Assembly: GCA_023390555.1 (NCBI GenBank)
Contig: JAEWCQ010000028.1
Span: 1 to 64,000, forward strand
Length of the DNA stretch: 64,000 nt
Source: Bacillota bacterium
GTDB taxonomy: Bacteria; Bacillota; Clostridia; Lachnospirales; Lachnospiraceae
Direction of reading: 5' to 3'
This document shows, piece after piece, positions 17,965 to 26,504 of this stretch (positions are counted from its first letter, which is position 1; each line of letters starts with the position of its first letter). The notes below the pieces were generated by a model that did no database searches, was not told where the DNA came from, and saw nothing but the letters and a program-made list of their open reading frames with translations. Made by a program: the position numbers and the translations under genes.

Positions 17965-18305
17965 TGATTGGATGCCGGAAAACAGTTAAAGCAACATTTA
18001 GCATATGATATTTCTCAAATAGACAAAATAATTCAGAAGTCAGGAACAAATGAGAAAGAGACATGTACGGGTGGATCAAAGATGGTATTAGTCATAACGA
18101 AATTATTTCTGATGGAGGAACTGAATTTTCTGTAAATATTACGAACAAAACTGAACTGAATGGATATCTATATTCCCAGCAGGGGACTAGTGAACGTATA
18201 GCGGAAATTTACAACATTACTGGAATAATTAATAATAATGAATGTACTATGAATTTAAAGTGGATGGGGAGGTACAGGAGCTCTTTCTATACAGATTTTG
18301 GATGA
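17965..18305 (+). pseudogene. remnant of an unknown small, possibly lipoprotein, gene
   Basis: Pieces in different frames read like one protein: a lipobox-like MIGC, then AYDISQIDKIIQKSGTNEKE, then from about 18,060 IKDGISHNEIISDGGTEFSV and GTSERIAEIYNITGIINNN to a stop at 18303. At least one frameshift separates the pieces. An 80-codon frame from ATG 18063 could be translated but lacks a ribosome binding site. I do not recognise the family. The region is AT-rich, like the defence-like island downstream. Confidence 0.4.
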
Positions 18306-18324
18306 TGCAATTTGTATAGAAGTG

Positions 18325-18358
18325 AGGGAACGGGTTTTAACTCCATTCCCCCTTTTTT
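18325..18358 (+). terminator. intrinsic terminator
   Basis: GGGAACGGGTT pairs with AACTCCATTCCC, followed by six T. It closes the decayed gene on the + strand and overlaps the last codon of the beta-lactamase-like remnant on the other strand. Confidence 0.75.
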
Positions 18359-18886
18359 ATTTCCATAAACCTAAATCAGATAAGATAGATACGGTGACAT
18401 CAGATGCAGCAGTTCCGGTGGCATCGGCATTCGCCTGTATATTTGTCGAAAAGAAGTAGGTGTGACCGGAACTCTGTACATAACCAATAAACCAACCGTT
18501 AACATCTTGGTTATTTACCCGCCCGGTTCCTGTTTTACCAAAAACTGTTCCCTGCGATGTGGACGAGAGACAAAGGAAGTTTTTTACAGCCTGAATGTTT
18601 GTTGGCGAAAAGCCAAAGTCATTGTTATAAAGTTTTTTTAGCAGTTCGACTTGTTCAATAGAAGAGATTTTTAAGGAAGATTCCAGCCAGTAGGTGGGAG
18701 AGATGTTTTGGTTCCCATATTTGATTTTTTGTAGGAAGTTTTTAACCGTTTCTTTCCCAATTCTATTGTCTATTGTTTCAAAATACCAGTTGACAGAATT
18801 TCGTATTGCCGAGTTTAAATCCTGATCAGAATTCCATGCTTCGAATGTATAAATTTCTTTATCCCAGTCTATCTGAGTTTGTTGCT
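18357..18886 (-). pseudogene. C-terminal remnant of a class D beta-lactamase or BlaR1-type sensor domain
   Basis: Reading the - strand from about 18886 gives WDKEIYTFEAWNSDQDLNSA, then QKIKYGNQNISPTYWLESSL, FGKTGTGRVN and WFIGYVQSSGHTYFFS. YGN and KTGTG are the second and third active-site motifs of class D beta-lactamases and of BlaR1/MecR1 sensor domains. The N-terminal part with the S-x-x-K serine is missing and there is a stop just upstream, so there is no usable start. Resistance or sensing activity is not expected. Whether the ancestor was an OXA-like enzyme or a BlaR1 cannot be told from this part. Confidence 0.82.
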
Positions 18887-18915
18887 TCTAAGTCTTCAAT
18901 TTTCAAGGAGGGTAC

Positions 18916-19137
18916 ATGTTGTTTGATGAGTAGATTAGAAACAAGAATTTAGCAAAGAAATTAAAAACCTTAATAGTCGGTATAGCAATTATTGGAATAT
19001 TATTTAATATCTTTGGTTGGCTTAATGGTTGGAGTAGAAACGCATTATTTGATAATATGATAGGATTGGTTATTATTATTGCAATTTTAACAGTTGTTTT
19101 ACTGTTTATCAGTTTTGGAAGTAATCAGGAAGAATAA
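18916..19137 (+). pseudogene. small two-helix membrane protein with an in-frame stop
   Basis: A ribosome binding site (AAGGAGGG) precedes ATG 18916, but a TAG follows after five codons. The same frame then continues for 67 codons: NLAKKLKTLIVGIAIIGILF, a short loop, and MIGLVIIIAILTVVLLFISF, which are two membrane segments, ending QEE. One base change would restore a 73-aa protein. The family is unknown. Confidence 0.5.
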
Positions 19138-19761
19138 TTTCTGTTGTATGTAGGAGCATGGAAATTATATGGGATTAATGCTTAAAACAGTGAAAAAAAT
19201 AATACATATTGACATTGTATTATTGCTTTTTAATGAAAAAGAGAGGATAGAAAACGTAAAAGAGATAAGGTGCATCAGGAATTTTTTGGAGAATGAGTAT
19301 ATTCAAAATACTTAAATAATAAATACACAGAATAATGTGAAGCTATGAGTTAATGGATTAAGTAAAAATAGAGTACATTGGATAGGGGGAGTTTGGAAAT
19401 TGAATTCTGTATTTGAGGGAATGTGACTGAGCAGCCTCGGCTTTAGTCGGGGCTGGTTTTAAATATAGTAGAATTTTAAAAGTGGATTTTTTGCACTCGC
19501 ATTTATTGAAATATCAGATATTTGCTTATAAACATTAGAAATTTATTGATGTAATGAAATAAAGAACAATATCTAGGATGAAAACAGGCGCAGATTTTGA
19601 AGAGAAGCTGTCCAGAAACCTGATCGAGAATCTATAATTACATGACCAACATTGTGTTGAAAAAGCTGTTTATAATGAAGTCTGTATTTTTAGTTATTTT
19701 CATAGACTCAATTATCTACATATGCTATATTTAATATAAATTTAAGAATGGGGGAAATGTT
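19138..19761 (+). other. AT-rich stretch before the Qat-like cluster; possible 48-aa frame
   Basis: One small frame (19169-19315, MGLMLKTVKKIIHIDIVLLL...) lacks a well-placed ribosome binding site. Around 19437-19460 lies the second copy of the recombinase 3'-end hairpin. I looked for a QatA-like ATPase here and found neither Walker motifs nor a long frame. The promoter of the following cluster is probably in the A/T-rich 19,700-19,750. Confidence 0.45.
19437..19460 (+). repeat. hairpin at recombinase-like 3' end, copy 2
   Basis: TCGGCTTTAGTCGGGGCTGG matches the site at 5275-5294 with one change. The frame before it reads GNVTEQPRL-stop, compared with GNVKNSDPSRL-stop at the end of the intact recombinase. 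It is probably the last trace of a second, related recombinase gene. Confidence 0.55.
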
Positions 19762-20412
19762 ATGGGATCATCAGTTAGAAAAACCACTGCAAAAATCAAA
19801 AAATTACTAAAAGATAGCGTTGAATCAAATCCGTCTGTAGAATGTAAAGAGGTAATACCGCAGGTTGCGACGGAGACACTACGTTCAAAGAAAGCAAAAG
19901 GTTATTTTGCAGATAAAGATTTTGCGATACTTGCTGGTGGAGGTTTTGCGTGTTTTAAAAAAGTCAAGGAAGTTGGTATAGAGGGGTTTTTACAAGAGTA
20001 TGAGTATGATATTCGAAGTGAAAAATTTACTGTCATCGAAGTACAAAAAATAATAGAATCAATTATTGATAAGATTGAAGATGAAAATGGAGAAATTGAT
20101 TCATTATTGATTTTATCTGCATTTCAGAGTGCAATGGCGAATATGCTAATGAATAGGTTAATTGAACCGTTGGCATTTCTAAATGTATTTTGTGAAACAT
20201 TTATTACTATGATAATAAGGGAAGATGCCAATGAAGCATTGACTACATATTTTAAAGATACATCGGCAGAGACGTTCAATAAAAACATTGAGGATTTCTC
20301 AAAGAAGTATGTAAAAGAAAATTTTTCGGATTTAATATTAAAATGTAATAATGGAGAAATAGAAATAAAAGAATTGGTACAAAAATTGCAGGATACATTA
20401 AACAAAAGGTAA
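19762..20412 (+). CDS. qatB: QatB-like protein of a Qat-type defence cluster
   Basis: This 216-aa protein has no enzymatic motif that I can see. It is assigned by context: it directly precedes a QueC-like and a TatD-like gene in the order B-C-D of Qat anti-phage systems. The N terminus MGSSVRKTTAK has a glycine at position 2 followed by a flexible small/basic stretch, as I recall for QatB proteins (MGTS...). Recent work on QueC-like immunity proteins reports attachment of a deazaguanine to a partner's N-terminal glycine, which would make Gly2 the modified residue; this is inference. The rest looks mostly helical. A GGGGG-AAATGTT ribosome binding site precedes the ATG. The stop is 12 bp before the next start. 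Confidence 0.6.
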   Translation: MGSSVRKTTAKIKKLLKDSVESNPSVECKEVIPQVATETLRSKKAKGYFADKDFAILAGGGFACFKKVKEVGIEGFLQEYEYDIRSEKFTVIEVQKIIESIIDKIEDENGEIDSLLILSAFQSAMANMLMNRLIEPLAFLNVFCETFITMIIREDANEALTTYFKDTSAETFNKNIEDFSKKYVKENFSDLILKCNNGEIEIKELVQKLQDTLNKR

Positions 20413-20424
20413 GGGGTGATAAAG

Positions 20425-21630
20425 ATGATTATTGCTCATACTGAGAGTGGAGATATTGAACTTCGATGTAATCAGTTAATATCGGATAATTCCTATGTAG
20501 TAACTAATAATACAAGTATAATTGATTTACTTAATATATTTTTGGAAATTTATGTAAAAGATATATCTGTTAAAAGAAGAGGATTAGGCTCACGTAAATT
20601 GCAAGTAGAAGCATATGTTGATTCGAAAAATTTAAAGACTTGGATAGAAAGCCAAACTTTAATTGAAAAACTTGCAGAGTTTGTTACTGAAGGAGACGGT
20701 GATAAATGGCAGATAATTTTAAAACCTGCTGAATATGAATTTGAAGCTCAGCAGATATCTTTTACAGATTTAAATGCGGATAATATATCATTATTATCTG
20801 GAGGACTAGATTCCTTCTGTGGAGCATATCGTAACGAGAAAGAAAAAAGGAAAACGTTATACTGCGGTTATAAAACAAGTAATATAGATACATCTTCAAT
20901 TAAAAGCGTATCTAAATTTTTGAATAAAAGAATTGGGAATTTAGGCGTTCGTACATATTTAAAGGTTGATAAAAAGAAAGAAACCTTGACACAAAGAACA
21001 AGATCATTACTTTTCTTTTCCTTAGCGACGATGACTGCTGTAAAAGAAGGACTTGAAAATGTTAATATTAATGAAAATGGTATTATGACATTAAATCCAT
21101 CATTTCAGTCTCGTGGAACTACAAAAACAACTCATCCTAAAACAATATTTATGTATCAAACAATCTTGAATAATGTTGGAATTAGGGTACGATTGAATCA
21201 TCCATTTTTATTTATGACTAAAGGAGAGATGGTAAATGGACTGAGTGATGAATATAAAGGGCATATTGTAGATACGAGATCATGTAGTAGATCAATGCAT
21301 GATAAACGTTATGATGTAAGCTCTAAAAAATCATGTGGTGCATGTGTTCCGTGTTTGTTACGTAAGATTTCAGTGGCAGCATATGATATGGAAGAGTATG
21401 ATAATGAATATGATGTTTCGTATATGGGAAACATGGATGATGATGAATATAGATCTGCGCTAAATTATTATTCTACTTTTTACCAATACATTAAGTCTGG
21501 ACGAATTTTTTCTGAGTTAGAAATGAAAAAGCGATACTACAACGAAGTAGATTATTATGAAAAGACATATACAATGTTGAATAAGTTTTCACAAGAATTT
21601 GAGGTGTTTATTAAAAAGTATGGAGGTTGA
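20425..21630 (+). CDS. qatC: QueC-like PP-loop protein (QatC)
   Basis: This 401-aa protein carries the ATP pyrophosphatase loop SGGLDS (125-130) and the four-cysteine zinc site of QueC (C287, C304, C307, C310; SCGACVPC). QueC makes preQ0 in 7-deazaguanine synthesis, but this protein is nearly twice the length of QueC (about 220), with extra N- and C-terminal parts as in QatC. I start at ATG 20425 behind AAGGGG rather than the in-frame GTG nine bases before. It overlaps the next gene's ribosome binding site. The A+T-rich composition differs from the core genome and suggests transfer. Confidence 0.82.
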   Translation: MIIAHTESGDIELRCNQLISDNSYVVTNNTSIIDLLNIFLEIYVKDISVKRRGLGSRKLQVEAYVDSKNLKTWIESQTLIEKLAEFVTEGDGDKWQIILKPAEYEFEAQQISFTDLNADNISLLSGGLDSFCGAYRNEKEKRKTLYCGYKTSNIDTSSIKSVSKFLNKRIGNLGVRTYLKVDKKKETLTQRTRSLLFFSLATMTAVKEGLENVNINENGIMTLNPSFQSRGTTKTTHPKTIFMYQTILNNVGIRVRLNHPFLFMTKGEMVNGLSDEYKGHIVDTRSCSRSMHDKRYDVSSKKSCGACVPCLLRKISVAAYDMEEYDNEYDVSYMGNMDDDEYRSALNYYSTFYQYIKSGRIFSELEMKKRYYNEVDYYEKTYTMLNKFSQEFEVFIKKYGG

Positions 21631-21635
21631 TGCTA

Positions 21636-22349
21636 ATGTTAATAGATGCACATGTCCATATTGACTTTTATGACAAACCCACCAAAATTATCAGAGAAAT
21701 TATGCGAGAAGATATGTCTGCAATATTTGTAACACACTTGCCAGAACTTTTCGAAAAACAAAAAATTACAATGGAGAATTTACCTCAAATATTTTTTGCG
21801 GTTGGTTTTCACCCAATATTAGCGAATGAATACGAATTTCAGAAAAATTTATTTACGAATGCGTTAAAAAGCACTAGATTTGTTGGCGAAGTTGGCTTAG
21901 ATTTCTCGGTAGCTAGAACTGAAAAAAGTCGTAACAAACAAATTGAAATTTTTGAACAAATATGTGCGTCTGTTGATGACCATGTATTATCAATTCATAG
22001 TAGACAAGCAGAAAAAGAAGTTTTAGATATTTTATTGAAATATAATGTAAAGAATGCGATTTTTCATTGGTATACCGGATCAAAAGATTTAATAAAAGAT
22101 ATTCTGGAGTCAGGATATTATTTTTCTTTGAATCCAGCGATGTTAAGAACGAGTAAAGGTAAGGGGATACTGAGATGTATACCTCTTAATAAAGTACTAA
22201 TTGAAACAGATGGACCATTTTCAAAATTTAATGGTAAGCTTGTTGAGCCAATATATTTGCAAAAGATTTACGATGCATTTGGAGAATTTTATGATGTAAA
22301 TGATTTTGAAAATCAAATATATGAAAATATGATTTCTCTCATAGGATAA
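21636..22349 (+). CDS. qatD: TatD-family metal-dependent DNase (QatD)
   Basis: This 237-aa amidohydrolase-fold nuclease has all the metal ligands: H6 and H8 (DAHVHID), the glutamate in VGEVGLDF, histidines in LSIHSR and FHWYTG, and the aspartate in ETDGP. ATG 21636 has GGAGG at a 9-base distance; the earlier in-frame ATG 21630 is too close to it. The gene follows qatC without a gap. In the described Qat systems TatD is the fourth gene and is needed for phage protection. The QatA ATPase, normally first, is missing here. Confidence 0.85.
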   Translation: MLIDAHVHIDFYDKPTKIIREIMREDMSAIFVTHLPELFEKQKITMENLPQIFFAVGFHPILANEYEFQKNLFTNALKSTRFVGEVGLDFSVARTEKSRNKQIEIFEQICASVDDHVLSIHSRQAEKEVLDILLKYNVKNAIFHWYTGSKDLIKDILESGYYFSLNPAMLRTSKGKGILRCIPLNKVLIETDGPFSKFNGKLVEPIYLQKIYDAFGEFYDVNDFENQIYENMISLIG

Positions 22350-22419
22350 GTATTTGATATTTATAATGTGAGTAAAGTAATAGTGCTATTTTTTATGAAA
22401 ATAATAGCAACTTTAAATT

Positions 22420-22598
22420 ATGGTGATATTGCTTGATAATAAATGGAACGAAATTCAAGAAAAACTTTATGACGTTAAATCTTTTGGATTCTTTCATTAT
22501 GTTTCAAATGTTAAAGTCCCCGGTTTGTAGGATTTATAGTTAAGTTTTATAAAAATAAGTACTTTGATGAATTTTCAGAACTTGTTATACAGCTATAA
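22420..22598 (+). pseudogene. short frameshifted remnant, unknown family
   Basis: One frame reads NKWNEIQEKLYDVKSFGFFH up to KVPGL-stop, and a shifted frame continues FVGFIVKFYKNKYFDEFSEL to a stop at 22596-22598. The two halves look like one small acidic protein of about 60 residues. No start signal. It resembles the size of immunity-type proteins, but I cannot assign it. Confidence 0.35.
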
Positions 22599-22824
22599 TC
22601 TGATTTTGGTTCTAATATTCTGCCATGAAATCGAATGCTTGTTGATTGGATTTTTCAGAATATTTTTTGATTTGTTTGCGATCATGTTTGACATATCTGT
22701 TTATTAATAGAGATTTTAATATGTGAACTTCTTTTGTCCACTAATTTGTAAAAGTAGTAAACTTTATAACAAAAGCTGGGATTAGGTCAATAGAGGATTC
22801 TATGTACAAGGGGATGAATAAAAT

Positions 22825-24717
22825 ATGATATATGAGTTTTTAAATTACAAAAAATATAATATTAATAATATTAAAGACGCCTTTTATGAGAATACGTTAG
22901 ATGATTTTTTTAGAATATGCAAAATGCTAAAAATAACAATAAATTCTCATCCAGGAGAACATAAGCATGCTCAAGAAGTTGAAGAATTGGGAATTTGGTT
23001 AAATGAAAAAGTTAGTAAAACGGAAATGTTGAATTGGAAACAAATATTAAAAGACTCATCAATAATAAATAAACTGTATATTGATTTATATAGTGACTTA
23101 GCTTACATTGACGCTAATTCTATAAAATCAACATATGAATTATCAGCATTTTTATTAGCTGTTGAATATACATTAAGTGCATGTAGAAACGAAATGATGG
23201 GGCAAATGATTTTAAATTATAAATTAGGACTGAACATCGAAACTAATGATACAATCAATAATATTAATGATTGCTATCGATGTTATGAAGAGCTATTTGA
23301 TAATATAAGCATAGAAGTAAAAAATGTTTTAGAATATATTATGTATTATAAAAAGAGTCAACAGGTATGTGAAAAAATAAACTCAGAAGATATTAAAAGG
23401 TCAATTCCACATATTGATTTAGCTATTAAAAGAAAATATATCGATATGATAACTGAAAGCTGGCAATTTGGAAGCACTCAAATTAGCATTAATAATAATA
23501 TTGTTAAAGTTGAGAATGACGATCTTTATCAGCTTATGAGGCTATATTTTGAAGTGAGAGAGAGAAGTCTTGTAATCACTTCGCTTTTAGCATTTGAACA
23601 GTTTCCACTTGAAGATTTATCAAGTGATGAGATGGACTTACAACTCGAAATCAATAGGACATGCTTTATCTTGCAAAAGCAATTGTATATCGATGACTGC
23701 AATTGTGAATGTAATATAAAACTAAAAAGTGGTAAAGAACTGAAAGTAAATATTTTGGACTTGGTGAAGATATATGAGTACTTGAAAATTATGTGTATAA
23801 AACATATAAAAAGTAGAAATATAAATGATTTAAATGGAGATATGGATAAAGTATGCTTAAAAATACCACAAAAAATTATTAAAAAATATTTGGCGAATCA
23901 ACATGTTGAAAATCCTGAAATAATATTGTCTATATTTACTTATGGAAGAGAAAAGGACATTATCGATGCACCACTTATTGCTTGTGGTAAAAATTATTAT
24001 TTAATACCTACACTAATATCCAAAGCTCAAACTTCACAAATAATACTATCATTAGCAAGCAGTTTTGATTTTAGGGGAATCAGTCTTGAACAAAACATAC
24101 GTAATTTGTTAAATGAAGTGTATATACCTTGTTGTGAAATTAAGCAAAAAATTGGCAAAGAAATTTATCAATGTGATGCTGTTTTTATTTTAGATAATGA
24201 TATGTTTTTAATTGAGGCAAAAGCTTGGGGATTCCCGGGTAGCATTACACAATATTATCAAATGAATGAGAAAATAATAAAGGCTTATAATCAATTAAAC
24301 CGATTACACAATTTCATTGAATCGAACCAGAAGTATGTTCTTAATAAATTGGGTTTTGATAAAAATTACAAAATTAACAATATATATAAAGTATTGTTAA
24401 GCAATTTTCAAAAAGTAGATGATCAAGAACTAGAAAATACATTTATTTGTGACTTTAATAGCTTTAATTCTTTTATAAAGAATATTCCAAGAGGTATAGC
24501 AGTTCTTGAAAATGACAAAGTGTCAAAAATACCAAACGAAAATATCCGAAAGAGTAAAATAACAAGTAGCGAGATGGTGGAATTTCTAAAGCTAAATAAT
24601 TTAACTAAAATTATGTATGATTTGCTAGATGAAAATCAAGAATGCATAACAATAAACCATTTAAAGATTGAAAAAAATCTTTTGAAAAGGAATATAGGTT
24701 TACTAAAATTAAATTAA
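22825..24717 (+). CDS. unrecognised 630-aa protein with C-terminal PD-(D/E)XK-type nuclease signature
   Basis: I do not recognise the full-length family. Residues 1-420 look mainly helical, with no Walker or transmembrane motifs. At 430-470 there is a restriction-endonuclease-like core: a helix with SLEQNIRNLLNEV, then strand YQCDAVFILDNDMF with D451, then LIEAKAWG with E464 and K466, giving D-x12-E-x-K. The spacing fits nuclease-related (NERD/Mrr-like) domains that cut DNA. A helical segment (ITQYYQMNEKIIKAYNQLNR) follows, as in such folds. The gene stands alone, 475 bp after the Qat-like cluster, and is very AT-rich. A stand-alone defence nuclease is the best guess; the long N-terminal part would be the sensor. 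Confidence 0.75.
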   Translation: MIYEFLNYKKYNINNIKDAFYENTLDDFFRICKMLKITINSHPGEHKHAQEVEELGIWLNEKVSKTEMLNWKQILKDSSIINKLYIDLYSDLAYIDANSIKSTYELSAFLLAVEYTLSACRNEMMGQMILNYKLGLNIETNDTINNINDCYRCYEELFDNISIEVKNVLEYIMYYKKSQQVCEKINSEDIKRSIPHIDLAIKRKYIDMITESWQFGSTQISINNNIVKVENDDLYQLMRLYFEVRERSLVITSLLAFEQFPLEDLSSDEMDLQLEINRTCFILQKQLYIDDCNCECNIKLKSGKELKVNILDLVKIYEYLKIMCIKHIKSRNINDLNGDMDKVCLKIPQKIIKKYLANQHVENPEIILSIFTYGREKDIIDAPLIACGKNYYLIPTLISKAQTSQIILSLASSFDFRGISLEQNIRNLLNEVYIPCCEIKQKIGKEIYQCDAVFILDNDMFLIEAKAWGFPGSITQYYQMNEKIIKAYNQLNRLHNFIESNQKYVLNKLGFDKNYKINNIYKVLLSNFQKVDDQELENTFICDFNSFNSFIKNIPRGIAVLENDKVSKIPNENIRKSKITSSEMVEFLKLNNLTKIMYDLLDENQECITINHLKIEKNLLKRNIGLLKLN

Positions 24718-24820
24718 TCACAGATACAAGATTAAGTAAGTTATGATTGTAGAGAAAAAGAGAGTTTTACAAAATAATAAGTATACATAAAAATGGAATA
24801 TCTCATAGTATCAGAATTAG

Positions 24821-25522
24821 TCACAGTCTAAATACCTGGCTCCCATAGATAATCAAATAGCCCAATCCCACTTTTGCGGCAATGAATTCTCCGATGATGA
24901 CACCAACCAGGCAAAGACCGATATTTACTTTCATGATGCTTAAAAGCGAAGGTATATTGCCGGGAATCATAACCTTGAACAGAATATCTTTTTTGTTTCC
25001 GCCAAGTGTTTTAACAAGTTTGATTTTTTCCGGATCCATTCCCATAAATGCGGTGTAAAGATTTAGGATGGAGCCGAATATTGCAACGGACATTCCGGTC
25101 AGGATAATCGTCTTATAATTTGCTCCGAGCCATACGATTAAGAGCGGAGCAAGAGCGGACTTCGGAAGTGAATTGAGGACCACGAGATAGGGTTCCATGG
25201 TTTTGGAAACCTTTTCACTCAGCCAGAGGCTGGTCGTAATGAGCAGCGTCAGGAGGAGAACCAGTGCAAAGCTGATAAAAGTTTCCATTATGGTGATGCT
25301 GATATGATAAAGCAGCTGCTGTTCCAGAAGCATCCGGAAAAAGCAGCGTACGACACGGGCGGGACTGCTGAAAATAAAGGGGTCGATCCATTCCAGATCT
25401 GCGGCGATTTCCCAGAGACTGAAAAAAATAACCAGAATCAGGATGCGCGCAATCCGGATAAAACGGACATGCTTTTTCTGTTGTTTTAAAAAGAGGGCTT
25501 GTGCATTAGTCGGATTGGTCAT
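24821..25522 (-). CDS. ABC transporter permease (TauC/SsuC/ThiX type), apparently shortened at the C terminus
   Basis: This 233-aa membrane protein has five or so transmembrane segments and the permease EAA-type loop (KLVKTLGGNKKDILFKVMIPGNIPS region). Family members transport sulfonates, nitrate, taurine or thiamine precursors. Here the chain ends GLGYLIIYGSQVFRL, whereas relatives run on for about 20-25 more residues forming the last helix. The stop lies where the AT-rich island begins. Start ATG 25522 overlaps the ATPase gene and is preceded by AAGGAG inside it. The substrate-binding protein is missing, so the transporter is probably incomplete. Confidence 0.85.
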   Translation of the reverse strand: MTNPTNAQALFLKQQKKHVRFIRIARILILVIFFSLWEIAADLEWIDPFIFSSPARVVRCFFRMLLEQQLLYHISITIMETFISFALVLLLTLLITTSLWLSEKVSKTMEPYLVVLNSLPKSALAPLLIVWLGANYKTIILTGMSVAIFGSILNLYTAFMGMDPEKIKLVKTLGGNKKDILFKVMIPGNIPSLLSIMKVNIGLCLVGVIIGEFIAAKVGLGYLIIYGSQVFRL

Positions 25523-26282
25523 TGGATTCAAACTCCTTCCATATAAGATTAAAATAATTTTTGAATTCAGCACAGCTGCGCTTTTCCAGAGGAGACAGCT
25601 GCGGTTCAAAGGTAATTGGAAGAATGGATTTGACTTTTCCGGGGCGTTTACTTAAGACCAGCACCTGATTTCCCATGGAGATGGCCTCGGAGAGATCATG
25701 CGTGACGAGAATTGCGGTCTTTTTTTCTTTTTTGATAATCTGACCGATATCATCCGAAACCTGGAGTCTGGTCTGATAGTCAAGAGCAGAGAAAGGTTCG
25801 TCGAGAAGAAGCAGATCCGGTTTTAATACAAGGGTACGGATCAGGGCGGCACGCTGCCGCATACCGCCAGAAAGCTCCGATGGTTTTTTGTCTGTAAAGG
25901 CACCGAGCCCGTACGTATTGAGCAGTTCTTCTGAAAACGCCAGTGTATCCGGAGTAATCTTTTTTTGGATTTCCAGTCCGAGCAGAACATTCCGCCGGAT
26001 TGTCCGCCACTCAAAGAGGTGGTCCTTTTGCAGCATATAGCCAAATTTTTGGCGGTCTGCAGACTGAATTGGATTTCCATAATAGAGAATGGATCCTGAT
26101 TCTGGGGTTATCAGGCCGCAGATCAGCGAGAGCAGCGTGGATTTTCCACAGCCGCTTGGCCCTACAATTGATAGAAAATCCCCTTCCTGTAGCTGGAAAT
26201 TAATATTATTTAAAGCCGGTGTTTCACCTGCCATAGAATGATAGCTGTAACAAATATCTTTGCATTCAAGAATTGGTTTCAT
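25506..26282 (-). CDS. ABC transporter ATP-binding protein (TauB/SsuB type)
   Basis: This 258-aa ATPase has Walker A GPSGCGKST, Q-loop LQKDHLFEW, signature LSGGMRQR, Walker B LLLLDEPFSALD and H-loop VTHDLSEA. It powers the adjacent permease, which it overlaps by 17 bp. ATG 26282 with GAGG six bases before is chosen over an in-frame GTG 12 bp upstream. The domain is complete, including the SALDYQTR region typical of the nitrate/sulfonate/taurine group. Confidence 0.9.
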   Translation of the reverse strand: MKPILECKDICYSYHSMAGETPALNNINFQLQEGDFLSIVGPSGCGKSTLLSLICGLITPESGSILYYGNPIQSADRQKFGYMLQKDHLFEWRTIRRNVLLGLEIQKKITPDTLAFSEELLNTYGLGAFTDKKPSELSGGMRQRAALIRTLVLKPDLLLLDEPFSALDYQTRLQVSDDIGQIIKKEKKTAILVTHDLSEAISMGNQVLVLSKRPGKVKSILPITFEPQLSPLEKRSCAEFKNYFNLIWKEFESNDQSD

Positions 26283-26416
26283 AAGGAACCTCACAATTTC
26301 AAGAGAATATAGGAGTTACTATGTAAAGGCAAAAGCGAATGGAAATGTGAGGAAAAAGATCGACTCATGTGTTATCATATGAACAAGGTAGAAAAAATGT
26401 GAATTTTGGAACGGCG

Positions 26417-26445
26417 TTGACAGTGCCGATTCGTTAGAATATACT
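26417..26445 (+). promoter_or_regulatory. sigma-A-type promoter of the ZIP gene
   Basis: TTGACA (26417-26422), 17-bp spacer, TATACT (26440-26445), about 60 bp before the ZIP transporter start. Confidence 0.75.
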
Positions 26446-26504
26446 GACCTATAGATTAAAAAATTAGAAGAAAAACAGGTAATTGAAAAAGGAGGGTTTC
26501 TGAA

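Noticed and set aside
19138..19761. A hidden QatA ATPase before the Qat-like cluster
   Set aside because: I looked in all frames for P-loop or Walker B motifs and found none; the longest frame is 48 codons.
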